Of a DNA stretch of 64,000 nucleotides, positions 10,451 to 22,480 are shown piece by piece; position 1 is the stretch's first letter; each line of letters begins with the position of its first letter. Source of the DNA: Ipomoea triloba. Lineage: Eukaryota > Streptophyta > Magnoliopsida > Solanales > Convolvulaceae. A program made the translations under genes and the position numbers. The notes below the pieces were generated by a model. It made no database searches. It was not told the origin of the DNA and was given only the letters and a program-made list of their open reading frames with translations. The DNA is taken from contig NC_044930.1 in the NCBI RefSeq assembly GCF_003576645.1, positions 23,392,229 to 23,456,228 on the forward strand, written 5' to 3'.

Positions 10451-11051
10451 GCAAGTTTATGGTTAGACGACCCTTAAATTGTGTATATTATTGATTTATT
10501 GTAAGTTGTAAATGTATGGTAGTGGACTGGTGGTGGTGGAAGCCTATTGTAATTTGTAAATTTTAAATGTAAGCGTATGAATAATGAATGTTGATTGTTG
10601 ACTGTTGAGCCCTACCTTAGTAATTTTTGGGCATTTCTATATGAATGATGATTATTGTCTTGAACTGTTGAATAATGAGGTGGAAGCCCTATATGTGGGC
10701 ATTTCCATAAGATGATGAAATTTTGATTATGGAAGTAAATGCGTATGTGTATGCAATATGTTATATGTTGACGGTTGAGCCCTAATTTGTGGGCATTTCC
10801 ATAAGATGATGAGAATTCTAAATACATGAATTCCTGATTATGGTTGCAAGTTAATGGTTAGAGGACTCTTAAATTGTGTATATTATTGATTTATTGTAAG
10901 TTGTAAATGTATGGTAGTGGATTGGTGGTGGTGATATGGTGGAAGCCTATTGTAATTTGTAAATTTTAAATGTAAGTGTATGAATAATGAATGTTGATTG
11001 TTGACTGTTGAGCCCTAATTTAGTAATTTTTGGAAATTTCTATATGAATGG
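10451..11051. repeat. Direct repeats of about 200 bp inside the hAT leader
   Basis: The segment 10451-10649 recurs at 10845-11051 with small changes (shared phrases TGTATATTATTGATTTATTG and AGCCTATTGTAATTTGTAAA). A shorter phrase, AGCCCTAATTT..GGGCATTTC, recurs more widely. This non-coding part of the element has grown by local duplication. Confidence 0.8.
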
Positions 11052-11169
11052 GGAAAGCCTTTTAGTGTTAATTTGTATGTGGTATTGTGGTGGAAGCTAT
11101 TTACCGTTGATATGTTAATCTGTTATCTGTTATACTATGATTTTGATGCTCAATTACCCATTTGTATAG

Positions 11170-12395
11170 ATGGAGAGCAATTAAAATATCAGTGGGTCTG
11201 GACCTCTTCCAACCTCAACAGTAAATGAACAAGGAGTTCAAACCCAAGTAATTGGGACAAATACTCAATAGCCTATGGTCACTCCTACTGTTCATGCTGC
11301 TAAGAAGAGGAAGGAAATTGAGTCTAGGTCCAAAATCTGGGATCACTTTGAAAAGATCTTAGATTCTGAGGGGAAAGTGATTAAAGGCAAGTGCCTTTAC
11401 TGCAACAAGATGTTTGCCTGTGAATCTAAAAAACATGACATATCATCTTTAAGGAACCACATGCTGGGCTATATTAAAAATCCTCACTCAAAAGATATAA
11501 GGCAGTCCCTACTCACATTCAATACTGTTTCCACTTCTGGAACAGAGGCTCCTGAGTGGGTTTTGGGGACATGGGTCTTTAATCAAGAGGCCATTAGGAG
11601 GGCCTTATGTGAGATGATTATCATAGATGAGCTGCCTTTTAGGTTTGTCGATGGCCAGGGTTTCAAGAGGTTTATTCTTGTCTGTTCTCCTAGGTTTCAG
11701 ATCCCTTCTAGGTGGACAATTTCTAGGGATATCTACCAAATTTTCCTAGATGAGAGGCTAAATCTTAAGAAGTTGTTTAGGGTGGGCACCCAAAGAGTCA
11801 GTTTAACCACTGATACCTGGACTTCTGTCCAGAGGATTAATTATATGTGCATTCTGCACATTTTATTGATGACTAGTGGAAGCTTCCGAAAAAAATAATT
11901 TCCTTTGTCCATGTTTCTTCTCATAGGGGGGAGTATATTTCAAAAGCCCTAGAGATTTGTCTATTAGAGTGGGGGATTAAAAATGTGTTCACTGTTACAG
12001 TGGACAATGCCTCTTCTAATGATACAGCTTTGGAGTTTTTTAAGAGCAAGCTGTTATCTTGGGGTTCTTCTTCTGTTAGGGTGCAATACTTGCACTTGAG
12101 GTGCATAACCCATATCTTAAACTTAGTGTTCCAAGATGGTTTGAGGTTTGTAGATGAGTCAATTAAAAGGGTGAGAGATGCAGTGAGATGGGTTAGGAAC
12201 TCACTTGCTAGGTTGAAAAAGTTTAGAGAGCTAGCTGATCTCATTGGGGTGGAAGCCAAATCAGCCTTACATCTTGATGTCCCTACTAGGTGGAACAACA
12301 CCTACATTATGCTTAACACTACAATTCAATATCAAAGAGTGTTTGAAGCATATGGTGAAAATGACTCATCCTTTTCTGCTAACTTAGAGTCTTAG
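11170..12395 (+). pseudogene. hAT transposase (BED zinc finger, ZBED/RICESLEEPER type), broken
   Basis: The frame begins MES at 11170 and has in-frame stops at 11182 (TAA) and 11269 (TAG). It then gives a BED-type finger (KIWDHFEK, GKCLYCNKMF, LRNHM) and the hAT catalytic region: LTTDTWTS, then after a 1-nt deletion in an A-run near 11890 the continuation VTVDNASSND, LRCITHILNL and DVPTRWNNTY. These motifs are characteristic of plant ZBED/RICESLEEPER-like transposases. The frame stops at LES (12395), before the rest of the transposase and the C-terminal hAT dimerisation domain. Two nonsense codons, one frameshift and the missing C-terminus make it non-functional. The homopolymer frameshift alone could be a sequencing error, but the other lesions stand. 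Confidence 0.9.
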
Positions 12396-12841
12396 AAGTT
12401 AGAACTTAGAACTTAGCCTTATTAGTTTTTGCAGTGTTTGTACTTTGTAAAGAAGTAGTTAAGTAGTATTATGTTTCAGTTTTTATTTTTTAGTAACTTT
12501 TTCGAATTTTTTTTTTATTATAAAAATTGTTTTAATATTAGTTTATTTATATCCGACCAAAAATCGAAATCCGAAGTTCAAAATTCGTAATCCAATATTA
12601 AAATATCCGATAGGTTAAAGTGTCCAAAAATGAAAGATTGGGTGAACAAAACAAAATCCGAAGTTCGGTCGGATGGACGGATTGGAAATCTGATTCGTCC
12701 GTATCCGACTGATGCACACCCCTCAGCATAACCAAACATAACCTAATTCATACTATAAAACTCCTATTTTATTTATGTAATATGTTTTTCTATAAACTTT
12801 GTGTAATAATTTTATTTATTCCTATTAAGTATATTGTGGGG

Positions 12842-13115
12842 TTAGGAGTAAAGCATCCCGAGGTTGGCGCATCTCGTTGAGCGTGGAGAAACATTGGGAA
12901 CCCCAATTTCTTTCTTCGGAGCCGTTTCTTTTCCCGTCCCCCCGCCCCGGCATAGCGTTTCGCTTCTGGTTCTTCGGAAGAATAAACTGACGTCTCCCTT
13001 CTTCATCGATCTGGGGAAAAAGGAACCGTCTACCAGTTGAAAAGACATCAAGTAAGTGGCTTGATGAGGATAACTAAGCTGACACGCCGGAGTTGGCCAA
13101 ATAATTCTTTTTGAG
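12842..13115 (-). other. GC-rich island, possible mitochondrial DNA insert
   Basis: About 275 bp of clearly higher GC sits between AT-rich flanks, with words typical of plant mitochondrial non-coding or intron DNA (CTTCTTCGGAGCC, GGTTCTTCGGAAGAA). A 96-residue minus-strand frame is open through it but matches no mitochondrial protein I can name. The origin is inferred from composition and style only. Confidence 0.35.
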
Positions 13116-14133
13116 TCATAAAAATTATTCATTATATGTTAAAATGATTTTGGTGTTAAATCAATAAGAAACAAACTGTTAGGAATAAAATGTAATTATT
13201 TTTGATGAACCAAAAATGTAATTTTAGACCCCTAATTTTATTTTGAGTATAGTAGATTAGTTTTTAAAGTCTAAGGTCATGGGTTCAAAGCTCAAGTTAA
13301 TTTTTTTTGGAGAATTAATTTATGCCAAGAGGAAGATGAGGCAAATAAATTAAAGTCAAAATCAATGAGTCAACATGGAATGAGTTTTCTCACAAATCAA
13401 ATCTGAGAAGATGCAAAGGTAATAAGGAGGTTGACTTAAGTATAAATTGGAGGATATTTATTTGGAGTAGAGGATGACCTCTTGAAGACTTAAAGGCACC
13501 TTCAAACAATTGAGATAAGGGTGACTCATGGAGCTGCGGCTAACCTACTATTCTACTAAGGGAGGCTGGCGCTGACGTGGCAGATAGAAGGAAAATAAGA
13601 TAAACTTATTTTTATTATTGAAGAGGATGACCTATGGTAAATAGAGAAGATGCCAACTGTCAATTTTAGCAAAAGGATGACTTCTATTCTAAGAAGGAAA
13701 AACATAATTTGTTTATTTTAGCAAGAGGACTCCTGGAGAAATAATTCGAAGGACTACAACCATGATTGCAGATAGACTAGCGCCTAGTGCTTAAGCGGCC
13801 TAGGCGGTTCCTAGGCGACGACCTATAAAAACAAAAAAATAATGCTAAGGGTGTTTAATTGGAAAAAGAGTTCACAGCGGTGACCTATAAACCCCATTTC
13901 AAAATTGAATTCTTTTATCGAAATAGCAGTTGGTAGTTTAACTCCCTGGAGCTGCTAACTTGGATGCCTATTAATGTAAGGGTGTTTAATTGGAAAAAGA
14001 GTTCACAGCGGTGACGACTGACCACGGCATTTTTGGCATGTTCTTTAACTGAATTTGATTAGCTTCCGTAATTTGTGAACATAGCGTTTTTTTCTTAAAG
14101 AATTAGCATGTGTTTGTAATTGCTGAGTATATA
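13116..14133. other. Gene-free stretch with a direct repeat
   Basis: The phrase GGGTGTTTAATTGGAAAAAG, continuing GTTCACAGCGGTGAC, occurs at about 13849-13884 and 13978-14014. A GCCTAGGCGG-type palindromic patch lies at 13780-13820. No gene is recognised. Confidence 0.5.
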
Positions 14134-14413
14134 ATTGTGTTTGGAGTTAATACTCAATTTAGTCCTGGACAAAAGTGGTTTTACTCAATTTAGTCCTAAG
14201 CGACTTTTTGTACTCAATTAAGTCCCAGACTTTGATGATTTTACCTAATTAGGTCCTCCGTTAACAATTCCGTTAGTTGATGGTTAAAAATAGGGTTAAT
14301 ATGGTAATTTATCCTCCATCCTCCCTTTTGGTTAAATTGTCATCTTCTTCCTCATTTCTCCTCTATCTTCTTTCTAACTGTAAATTTAAAAAAAAAAAAA
14401 AAAAAAAAATTAA

Positions 14414-14739
14414 CTAGCAAGAAAAATTGTGAAAAAGAATGGAGTCAAGGGCGTTTGAAGTCATGGAATAGCCTTTGATCATGGTGTTCCACAAATGGCC
14501 ATTAGGTTCTTCGATCAGAGTGAAGAGAGAAAACGCATAGGAAGAGGCCGGGGAACGCATGCAAGGATATGAGTGGTCGAGTAGTTTCATGAGCCATGAA
14601 TTCTGGTGGCAGAGACCATATGTGATAAACAGAGAGTGAATTTGCATGAGGCGGATCGATGAAGCTCCATTTTTTCTGTGTAGTTGTGAAGTGAGTTTTG
14701 AGGCCAGAAGTTCAGCGAGCTCATCAATGGTAGGCTATG
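14414..14739 (-). pseudogene. Captured fragment of a PPR protein gene
   Basis: On the minus strand an open frame reads LMQIHSLFITYGLCHQNSWL and later LWNTMIKGYSMTSN. This is the N-terminal pattern of PLS-type pentatricopeptide proteins, in which a KQIHA-like helix is followed by a WNTMIRGY repeat. Only about one to two repeats are present. PPR proteins bind organelle RNA in chloroplasts or mitochondria; a fragment this short has no expected activity. It lies wholly inside the Mutator-like element, so transduplication is the simplest origin. The frame ends at a stop at 14414 and is closed upstream by TAG near 14742. Confidence 0.75.
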
Positions 14740-14888
14740 TCCTCTTTCCCTTGACCACTTCCTTCTTCTACCACCATTTTGAACTTTGCATCTCCTCCCC
14801 AATCTCCCTGTCATCAACTTTCCTACAACTTCCATCATCATAACCACAAGCCAAAACCCAAAAAATAAAATCCCACCACAAAGATGCA

Positions 14889-14947
14889 AGGAGAAATGAG
14901 CCGAGGAAAAAGATGGCNAGGAGAAATGAGCCGAGGAAAAAGATGGC
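14889..14947. repeat. 29-bp duplication around a single N
   Basis: The 29 bases before the N at 14918 (14889-14917) are repeated exactly after it (14919-14947). This is the pattern expected when two overlapping contig ends are joined with an N and not merged. Confidence 0.85.
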
Positions 14948-15151
14948 AATTTGACCAAAAGGGAGGATGGATGATAAATTACCATATTAACCCTACTTTT
15001 AACCATCAACTAACGGAATTGTTATGGAGGACTTAATTGGGTAAAATCATCAAAGTCTGGGACTTAATTGAGTACAAAAAGTCACTTAGGACTAAATTGA
15101 GTAAAACCACTATAGTCGGGGACTAAATTGGGTATTAACTCATTGTGTTTG

Positions 15152-18100
15152 TAATAACAAGTATTGAGTATTTCCTAGTTATGGGTTCTGTATGCCAATT
15201 GATATAAATTGTGTGCCAGTCTTTAATATATTATGTGTCACCTATGTGTATTTGAATTAGCATGCATAGATGTTTACGAACATCGTGATTTTAATTATTC
15301 AATTGATAATCGAGGTTATAATAACCAGCGTTGTGTGTTATCTTTATTTTTAAATGTTTTTGGGATGTGTGGTTTTAAAATTTTTGCTAATTTATTTTCT
15401 GTGTATTTATTTATTCAATTCTGTGTGCCTATGTGTATATGTATTTTTTAGGCTGATTTTTTTTTCTTTTTAAATTTTATAATTCTGATTTTTTAGACCT
15501 CATTGTAGTTTAATTTTGCAAACATATAGGGTGGTTTCGTGGTTCATATTGTTGGATGCCAAGTGGCATTTAATTGTGTGTCAATGTTAGGTAGATTGTG
15601 TGCCTAAGTATAGTGTGGATATTTAATTTGTATGCAAATTGATATAAATTGTGTGTCAGTGTTTAATATATTACGTGTCACCCATATTTAGTTGAATTTG
15701 CATGAGAGTTTAACATTCTACTGATTTCATTCTTTTTTTTTCTTTTTTTTTAAAGAAGGTTTAAAAATATTTTTTGAAGTCTAAATTAAATTTTTGCATT
15801 ACAAAACTGGAGATCCCTAGCTGGAAAGGTGTAAACCTAATTAATTCATTATATTCTTTTTCCTTCCGTTAGTTATTCATGAGCAAATTGCAAATAGATA
15901 GCAAGTTATAGTACGTCCTTCTATTCTTTATTTATTCAATTATGTGTGCCTAAGTATTTGTATTTTTTTGAATGGTTTAATCTTCTAACAGTGTTATATT
16001 TATATTTGTTTAGAAATTGATGTTGCACGAATATTTCAAGTCGGTTGGTGAGAGGTTCAAGTCCGGTATGTGCCTTAGTTTGGAGACCAAAAGGAAGCCG
16101 ATGACATGGAGAGTTATTTCAGAGAAGGCACTGGAAGTTGGGAGTGTGGTCTGGCTAAGGGTGACAGGGTGGAGCTTAATCGACTACGTTTGCAATATAT
16201 GAAGGAGATTTTCACTTTTGATGGTAATGCACACCGTACTAGCAATGTGGCACGTGCGCTACGCTTTCTTTCTACTCCTTCGCCCTGCACACAGGATTGA
16301 TTTATTCACGATGTTGGATGCAGTGTTATGTTTATTTTCGTGCTTAGTTATTGTCTAACAATAATATTAGTGTTCACATCCTTTCATTTTACTTTCATGT
16401 TTAATATCTCGTATAATTTTCGTTCGTCATTGGGGTTTTTTTTTATTTTTTTTTTATTTTTTTATGTTAAACGTTTAGAATTTGTGTAATGATTATGATA
16501 TTAGTTTTCTTGCAAACATTTATATTAATTATGTGCACTCTATCATTGTATTGGTTGCTAGGGTTTTGTGTGCTTAGCAGCATTCTGATTTTTTTCCCCC
16601 TTGTGCCCAAATTTAAAAAGTGAGTCTCAATGTGCATACAACAATAACGGTATGGGCACAAAAATAAAGTCCTTTAAGCACACCAGTTCAACACACAGGT
16701 CTGTCTATATATATCGGATGTTATTAGTCTTGTGGCCAATTTAAATATTTAGGCTTTACATGCACACAACATTAACCGTACGGGCACTAAAATAACAGCC
16801 ATTAGGCTCACCAATTCCATTCTCAAACATTTTATAGCATCATGACTAGCACACAAATGTTTTAAGAAAGCACCCAACATATCAAACGAAGGCACACCAT
16901 GTGCAGAAGAGGTACTTGTATTTGGAAAAGTAAAACAAAATTCATGACAAAACCAATAATTTTGAAAAATAAGGGTAGTTTATTTCCATGCCTCAAAGTA
17001 CTTGTGTTTAATAAGTGCATTGTTATTTTTTTCCAAAAAAAAGAAAAAAAGAATTACATTGTAAGATCACTTTGCTTCTCTTTCCCTTTGCCGCACACTT
17101 GTTTTTTTTTTCATTGATTTCAGTGGACAATTACGGCTGTCATGGAGTGTTGGCTGCTGGTCACATGCACGTGGCACATTTGTCTTTCCATATCTTTTCA
17201 CCTGCTTTTTCATCACATTCCGGTATACACTCATCCGTCCCTCTTTGGCATATTTCATCATCGCACAATTGCCCATTGGCATTGTATCCGTCTATATCCA
17301 TATGCACACACTATATCATAAATTTTCACACATTATACAACTTAAAGGGACTCAATTTTTCAGAAAGATGGTCCAGAGTATGCACATTCTTCGTATCTCC
17401 CTCTACTTTACTGTTTTTGTCACAAATTATTATGCCAATAATTTTAGTTCGCACGTTTGGTCCTAATGTAGTATGATACTCATAACACTTTTCAAATTCC
17501 ATGTTATACCAAATCAAATTCGGTGTTCATTTTGTTATTCAACTCGCTCTCTCTCTTCTGAATTTTTTAATACTTGTATTACAGTCTCATGCATACATTA
17601 AACTAGGATTAAAACAAAATACCATCAACTAACTTTTGGATTTATTTGTTCTTGACTTCGCTCCGTCCTATAACATTCCTGGATTTTCTAAACACAGAAT
17701 ACTCCGTAGTTTCTTGTTGGCATGAATTATAACAACTCTTTGTCTGTGACTTTGTTCTGATTTAAAACCTGATTTCTTCTACTTGTATTCGGATTGTTTT
17801 TTTTATAAAAGGCACAAGTAATTTTCTATCTGGGCACACAATGAATCCTCTATAATCTCACGTTAAACAGCCTTTTTCTTCAAATACAAGCCCGAAACTT
17901 TGGATGATACATTAATAATTATACACTGGCCAAAATAGGTTTTTTAATCGATATAGTTGTGAATCTTAATTAAATGTGGTTCCATTAAGTCTTACTTAAG
18001 TTTCCCGCCATTCCATATCTATATCTATATAAACAATGTATTCAAAATGATCTGAAGAAGTCCTAACATTTCCTGTCCTTCTCTTTCATTTCCAAAATCA

Positions 18101-18462
18101 AGAAGTCCTAACTTCTCCTGTCCTTCTCTTTCATTTCCCAAAAATACCGTTTCCGCTGATCTTGTCTCTCTCGACGTTTGGGATCCGTTCCGCGAATTCT
18201 CGCAATCCTTCCCACCGCCACGGGTGAGACGAGAGAAGGAGGAAGTAAAGATTGAGATCAAGACGATCGGATTCTTCAGATCAGATATGCGGGGAGAGGA
18301 CTCAAAGAAAGAAGTGATGAGTTTCATATCACATTCCAGTTCCAACTACCGGGATTAAGGCAATTACTTCCGGCCAGCCAGGGGATAAATAGCTAGCGTA
18401 TATTGTAGCTTATTGTTTACTCTCAATTTATGTTCTATTTATTTTTCATTATTTTCCATAAT
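15152..18462. other. Long gene-free stretch with degenerate repeats
   Basis: A phrase around TTTAATATATTATGTGTCACC recurs near 15215 and 15660. TGCACACAACATTAACCG/GGGCACTAAAATAA-type units recur near 16633 and 16757. AAGAAGTCCTAAC..TTCCTGTCCTTCTC recurs at 18055 and 18103. A short frame at 16106-16300 looks like a fossil coding fragment, but I cannot assign it. GC rises at 18130-18340 without a recognisable product. Confidence 0.45.
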
Positions 18463-19348
18463 ATGTAGACACATACGACACTCCCAAAATGGAAGTTCTT
18501 TCTCTGGAGAGCTCTCACATCTATCCTTCCTACAACAACAAATCTGATTAGGAGAAGGGTGGAGGTCTCTTCTTTATGCCCAGCCTGTGGTTTGGAGGAT
18601 GAAGATATCATGCATATTTTATGTTCTTGCTTATACGCACGCCAGGTGTGGGATAGTACAAAGCTGCCTGTTGCAATTTTGGATGGTGGTGATTTCATGC
18701 AGTGGACAAAAAGTTGGTTAGACAGTACACCACCCATTTTGTGTGATCTCAAGGAACTGATTTGCGGCGTGCTTCATGCAGTTTGGACGGCCAGAAATCA
18801 AGCAGTTTGGGAGGGATCTTTGCCAGCTCCAAGGGTTCTGTGGCAAAGGGTTCAACTCCATGCCACGTAGTACTGCTCCTGCCTCTCCAGCCCTGCCACC
18901 TGCTTTCAATCCACGCAATGGTGATGGTTCGTTTGTAGTAGCTGTGAACGGTCCTCTCTCGTGTCCTCATGATCCTGCTCTAGCTGAAGCTATGGCGGTT
19001 CGAGAAGCATTATCTTGGTTGAAGGAGCACAGTTTCACAGACGTTATTGTCTTCTCAGATTGTCTGTCCCTCTGTTTGAATCTTCATCATAAGATTATAG
19101 CTCGTTCATATGTTGGTCATGTGGTTCTTTCTTGCTTACAGTTAATTAGTTCCATTCCTGGTTGTTTTGTTAGCTTTATTAGCAGGCAAGCCAATCAGGC
19201 TGCTCATTTTTTAGCTAAGGCCGAGGGGCTGCTTCCTCTCGTTCTGTTTGGGGAGATTCTCCTCCATTGTTCTTGAACTATTTGATAAGTTAATATATTT
19301 GCGTGGTTGGTTTTCAAAAAAAAAAATAAAAAATGTAGACACATACGA
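18463..19348 (+). mobile_element. 5'-truncated LINE (L1-type) with 16-bp target duplication
   Basis: The insert 18479-19332 ends in an A-rich tail and is flanked by the exact duplication ATGTAGACACATACGA (18463-18478 and 19333-19348). It holds the end of the reverse-transcriptase ORF (zf-RVT) and an RNase H domain. A poly(A) tail, 5' truncation and a duplication of about 16 bp are hallmarks of target-primed reverse transcription. Confidence 0.93.
18486..19276 (+). pseudogene. LINE ORF2 C-terminal remnant: zf-RVT plus RNase H
   Basis: The first frame (about 18486-18868) shows KWKFFLWRAL, then a zinc-binding segment CPACGLEDEDIMHILCSC, typical of the zf-RVT domain of plant non-LTR reverse transcriptases. 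A second frame (to 19276) shows DGSFVVAVNGPLSC, LAEAMAVREALSWL, VIVFSDCLSL and SRQANQAAHFLAK, the RVT_3 RNase H-like core. The frames overlap out of phase, and the start of RNase H with its first catalytic Asp is missing, so an internal deletion has joined them. The reverse transcriptase domain itself was lost by 5' truncation. It is inactive. Confidence 0.88.
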
Positions 19349-20689
19349 GTGTACAACACAAACCTCATCTTGGACAACCTCCATGATTAATACACAAATA
19401 TTTGAGAAGTTCTTAAACTTCAACTTTCCCTCCTTTTTGACATGAAAAGACCTTTGGTCCAACCATTTAGGAATTTCTATAAGCCTGGTTTCACAATTTC
19501 AACCATTTCTACTGGTTTTTGGCTTCTTTCGTCCCATAAATAGGTATCACCCTCAAAAGACCATCTGAAAACCTAGTTTAGTCAGGATAGTACCACAGTG
19601 TAACACGCCCAAGCATTCTAGACTTTATTACAACGTTTCCCTTAATTGAATAACTTCTGCTCTAACACAGACTCAAGAGACCATCTGAAAATGTAGTCAT
19701 CATTGACTTCAACAATGACTAGTCAGGAACTCAGGATATTACTATAACATGCCCATTCTAGACTGATTAGAACATTGACCTCAATTGAGGAACTTTTGCT
19801 CTAACAGACTCCTCAGTCTACTTATTTGACAGAGTCAAACAACAGAGAATAGCAGAAAGCCTTCAAAACATACAGCTTTTGTTTGGATCAAATGAGAAGC
19901 ATTTTCTCCAAATAAGTAGATGTGGCAATCTTCAGTTAGAACACTAAAATATTGAGTTCTAAACTTCGCAATGCACAACTTCAACTGCATTCATCTAAAT
20001 AGCTTGAATCACTAAATCAATAAAGCCTCAACTCTCCTATGCATCGCCCATCTAACATGAACACATATAAATTAGCAAACCCATAAACCTAACCAAATTT
20101 ATTCAATGAACATGAACTTCAGAAATACCGAAATCCAAGGGCATCGAGCTAATTGAGCTAGTTTTGTCAAGTGTAAGTTTAGAAAGAAAATACTCCTTGT
20201 AATTGCCAATAAAATAAAATAAAATTTCCTCGCCCTCGGACTTAGGCTCTCACATCCCGACTCAACATGATATTGGAAAGATAAAATTTTAGTAATTTAG
20301 CGGTTCATTAAGAAAAATACTACTTGTACTTAAATTGCAGAGAATATATTCTTGCCCGTTGCCATGCACTTGAAACTCAAGAACTATAAGCATGGATGCA
20401 AATAAAAAAAAAAGCTTATAAATGATAAAGAAGTGATTGTTGCTTAAGCTAGTCGTTGATTGGGAACAAGCCATTACTCGAGTAATGGTTGAATTTAGTT
20501 GGCGCGGGATAGTTGTTAAGGCTTGGTAATGCATTTTGTGTTTTCTAGTTTATTCTTTAAGGCTCATAAACAGTAAACTAGATATACATCATATATATTT
20601 CTATTTAGTTTATAGTAACTTCATAAAGTTCCTTCTATATATTCATAAAAACAAATCTTAATGTACATAAACATTACACTAAACATTTT
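19349..20689. other. Gene-free stretch with an old direct duplication
   Basis: About 125 bp containing AGACCATCTGAAAA, a TAGTCAGGA phrase and CCTTAATTGA is repeated with many differences (about 19551-19675 and 19676-19812). No gene is recognised. Confidence 0.5.
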
Positions 20690-21130
20690 TAGTCCCTCAA
20701 TTATTCCACACTAAAAGTTTTAGTCCCCAACTTTTCACCGTTGCGATAATCACACTCCTAACTCTTCAAAAAAGTTACAGTATATTTTAGCCCTTGGAGC
20801 AACAAAACTATTAAATTATATTAAAATTTTACTTAGTATATGAGAATTTTAAAATTTTATTATATTTATGTTTTATAACTTTTTCAATTTTGATATTTTA
20901 TCTGCAATTTCTTCCCTAAATGTTTTCGTCATATACTAAAAAAAAAAAAGAAAAAAAACTAAAATACTCATATACTAAGTGAATTTTCATAGATTTTATT
21001 AGTTTTATTGCTCTAGTGATTAAAACTTTAATTTTTCTAAAGAGTTAAGGATATATATTACAATCATAAAAGTTAGAGACTAAAACAACTAATAAACAAA
21101 ACTCAATTGAAGAACTAAAAAAAAAATTTC
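20690..21130. mobile_element. Probable MITE with inverted ends
   Basis: The left side (TTTTTAGTCCCTCAATTATT, then a GTTTTAGTCCCCAACTTTTC phrase) is matched inverted on the right (AGTTAGAGACTAAAAC, CAATTGAAGAACTAAAAA). A pair ATTTTAGCCCTTGGAGCAA and TTGCTCTAGTGATTAAAAC lies inside. No clear target duplication was seen because of A-runs. Confidence 0.55.
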
Positions 21131-21339
21131 CTTTTACCAAAAAAAAAAAAAAAAATTTTCCTTAAATTAAACTAGCTACATACAATCGTTATATCGTGCA
21201 CCACGGTGCACATAGCAATGTGCACCTTGATCCAAAACGACGTCGTTTCGATGTTAGTGGACGCGGACGCGAATGACTCCAGTGAATTCATTATCTATAA
21301 TACACATAATCATTATCTAGAATACATAGAATTTTTGCC

Positions 21340-21548
21340 TAGAATACACAGAATGTTTGCCCAGAGTACACAGAATATTAACACAAAATACACAGAATTC
21401 ATCCTCCTAACATTCGAATGCACAAACACATCACAACATGGGTTAATAACATGAATACACAGAATATTGACACAAAATACACAGAACTCATCCTCCTAAA
21501 CATTCGAATGCACAAACACATCACAACATGTGTTACTAACATGAATAC
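21340..21548. repeat. Tandem duplication, period about 98 bp
   Basis: Units containing ACACAGAATATT.ACACAAAA and CATTCGAATGCACAAACACA, ending AACATGAATACAC, are repeated with several differences. The palindrome AACGACGTCGTT lies upstream at about 21237. Confidence 0.8.
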
Positions 21549-21570
21549 ACGCCAAAGACCTTATGATCAA

Positions 21571-22480
21571 GTGGCGCATTTGGTCTCTGGCCGTTAAAAC
21601 TAACGGAAAAATTAAAAAATAGTTAAAATTTGAAGGGTAAAATAGGAAATTCACATTTTATTATCCTTCTTATATCAAAATCACTTTTATAACATTATTT
21701 TTCACTTCTTAGCCTCTTATTTTCAATATTTTTCAATTCTGAAAGCATTTCAATAATTTTAGTATGACTTGTTAGGAGCCTGACTCTCGTATAACAAACT
21801 TAAAACCTAGTACAAACAAAGAAACACTTGATCATTGTGTTTAGGCATCTGAAAACACTATCCTAATAATTTTCGATTTTCTTTACTAAGTAACAAAGGT
21901 AATCAAACTATAACTTTTGAGATACAAAATTTTATTTTCTTAAAACCAGAGTAATGAAAGAGGAACCTAAGAATCAATTATGAAAATTTTAAAAACTTTT
22001 GTAACTTTAAAAAACGACAATTGACTAAACTATTGCATACAAAATATTTTTTACATAATAAAAATCTCAAGTTATTATTTTGGTGAAATTCTCATAAAAG
22101 CAACCTGAGAAATTTGAAATTATTTTGTATCTCAGAAGTTCTAGTTTGATACCTTTGTTGCTTAGTAAAGGAAACCAAAAATTATTAGGATACTGTTTTC
22201 AGATGCTTAAAAACAATGATCAAGTGTTTTTTTGTTTGTACTAGGTCTTAAGTTTGTTATACGATAACCAGACTCCTAACAAGTCATACTAAAGTTATTG
22301 AAATGCTTTTAGAATTGAAAAATATTGAAAATAAGAGGCTAAGAAGTGAAAAATAATGTTATAAAAGTGATTTTGATATAAGAAGAAGAATAAAATGTGA
22401 ATTTCATATTTTACCCCTCAAATTTTAATTATTTTTTAATTTTTCCGTTAGTTTTAACGGTCAGGGACCAAATGCGCCAC
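21571..22480. mobile_element. Foldback element with arms of about 360 bp
   Basis: The left arm 21571-21930 (starting GTGGCGCATTTGGTC) is repeated inverted at 22121-22480 with roughly 90 percent identity by eye, around a loop of about 190 bp. The arms contain CCGTTAGTTTTAACGG-type words. No coding sequence is seen. It resembles non-autonomous Mutator-like foldback elements, but a target duplication was not established. Confidence 0.85.

Larger units (their letters stand above)
9990..12724 (+). mobile_element. Degenerate autonomous-type hAT element
   Basis: It contains a broken BED-finger hAT transposase (11170-12395), preceded by a probable leader and intron (about 10000-11169, acceptor TTTGTATAG before the ATG). 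Downstream of the frame comes AT-rich DNA and then a right end built of CCGAAGTTCGGTCGG and CCGTATCCGAC words finishing GATGCACACCCC, a known style of hAT terminus. The left terminus was not identified; the start given is approximate and the element may be 5'-truncated. Confidence 0.6.
14134..15151. mobile_element. Mutator-like element with long TIRs carrying a gene fragment (Pack-MULE)
   Basis: The element 14144-15141 is flanked by the perfect 10-bp duplication ATTGTGTTTG (14134-14143 and 15142-15151). Its ends are inverted repeats of about 215 bp starting GAGTTAATAC and containing TTTAGTCC, ACTTTTTG and CAATTAAGTCC phrases. Long TIRs with a duplication of about 9-10 bp are typical of Mutator-like elements. 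No transposase is present; the middle carries a minus-strand PPR fragment (14414-14739). One ambiguous base lies at 14918. Confidence 0.9.

Noticed and set aside
18776..19276. A host RNase H gene
   Set aside because: It lacks the start of the domain, overlaps the zf-RVT frame out of phase and lies within a LINE bounded by a 16-bp duplication.
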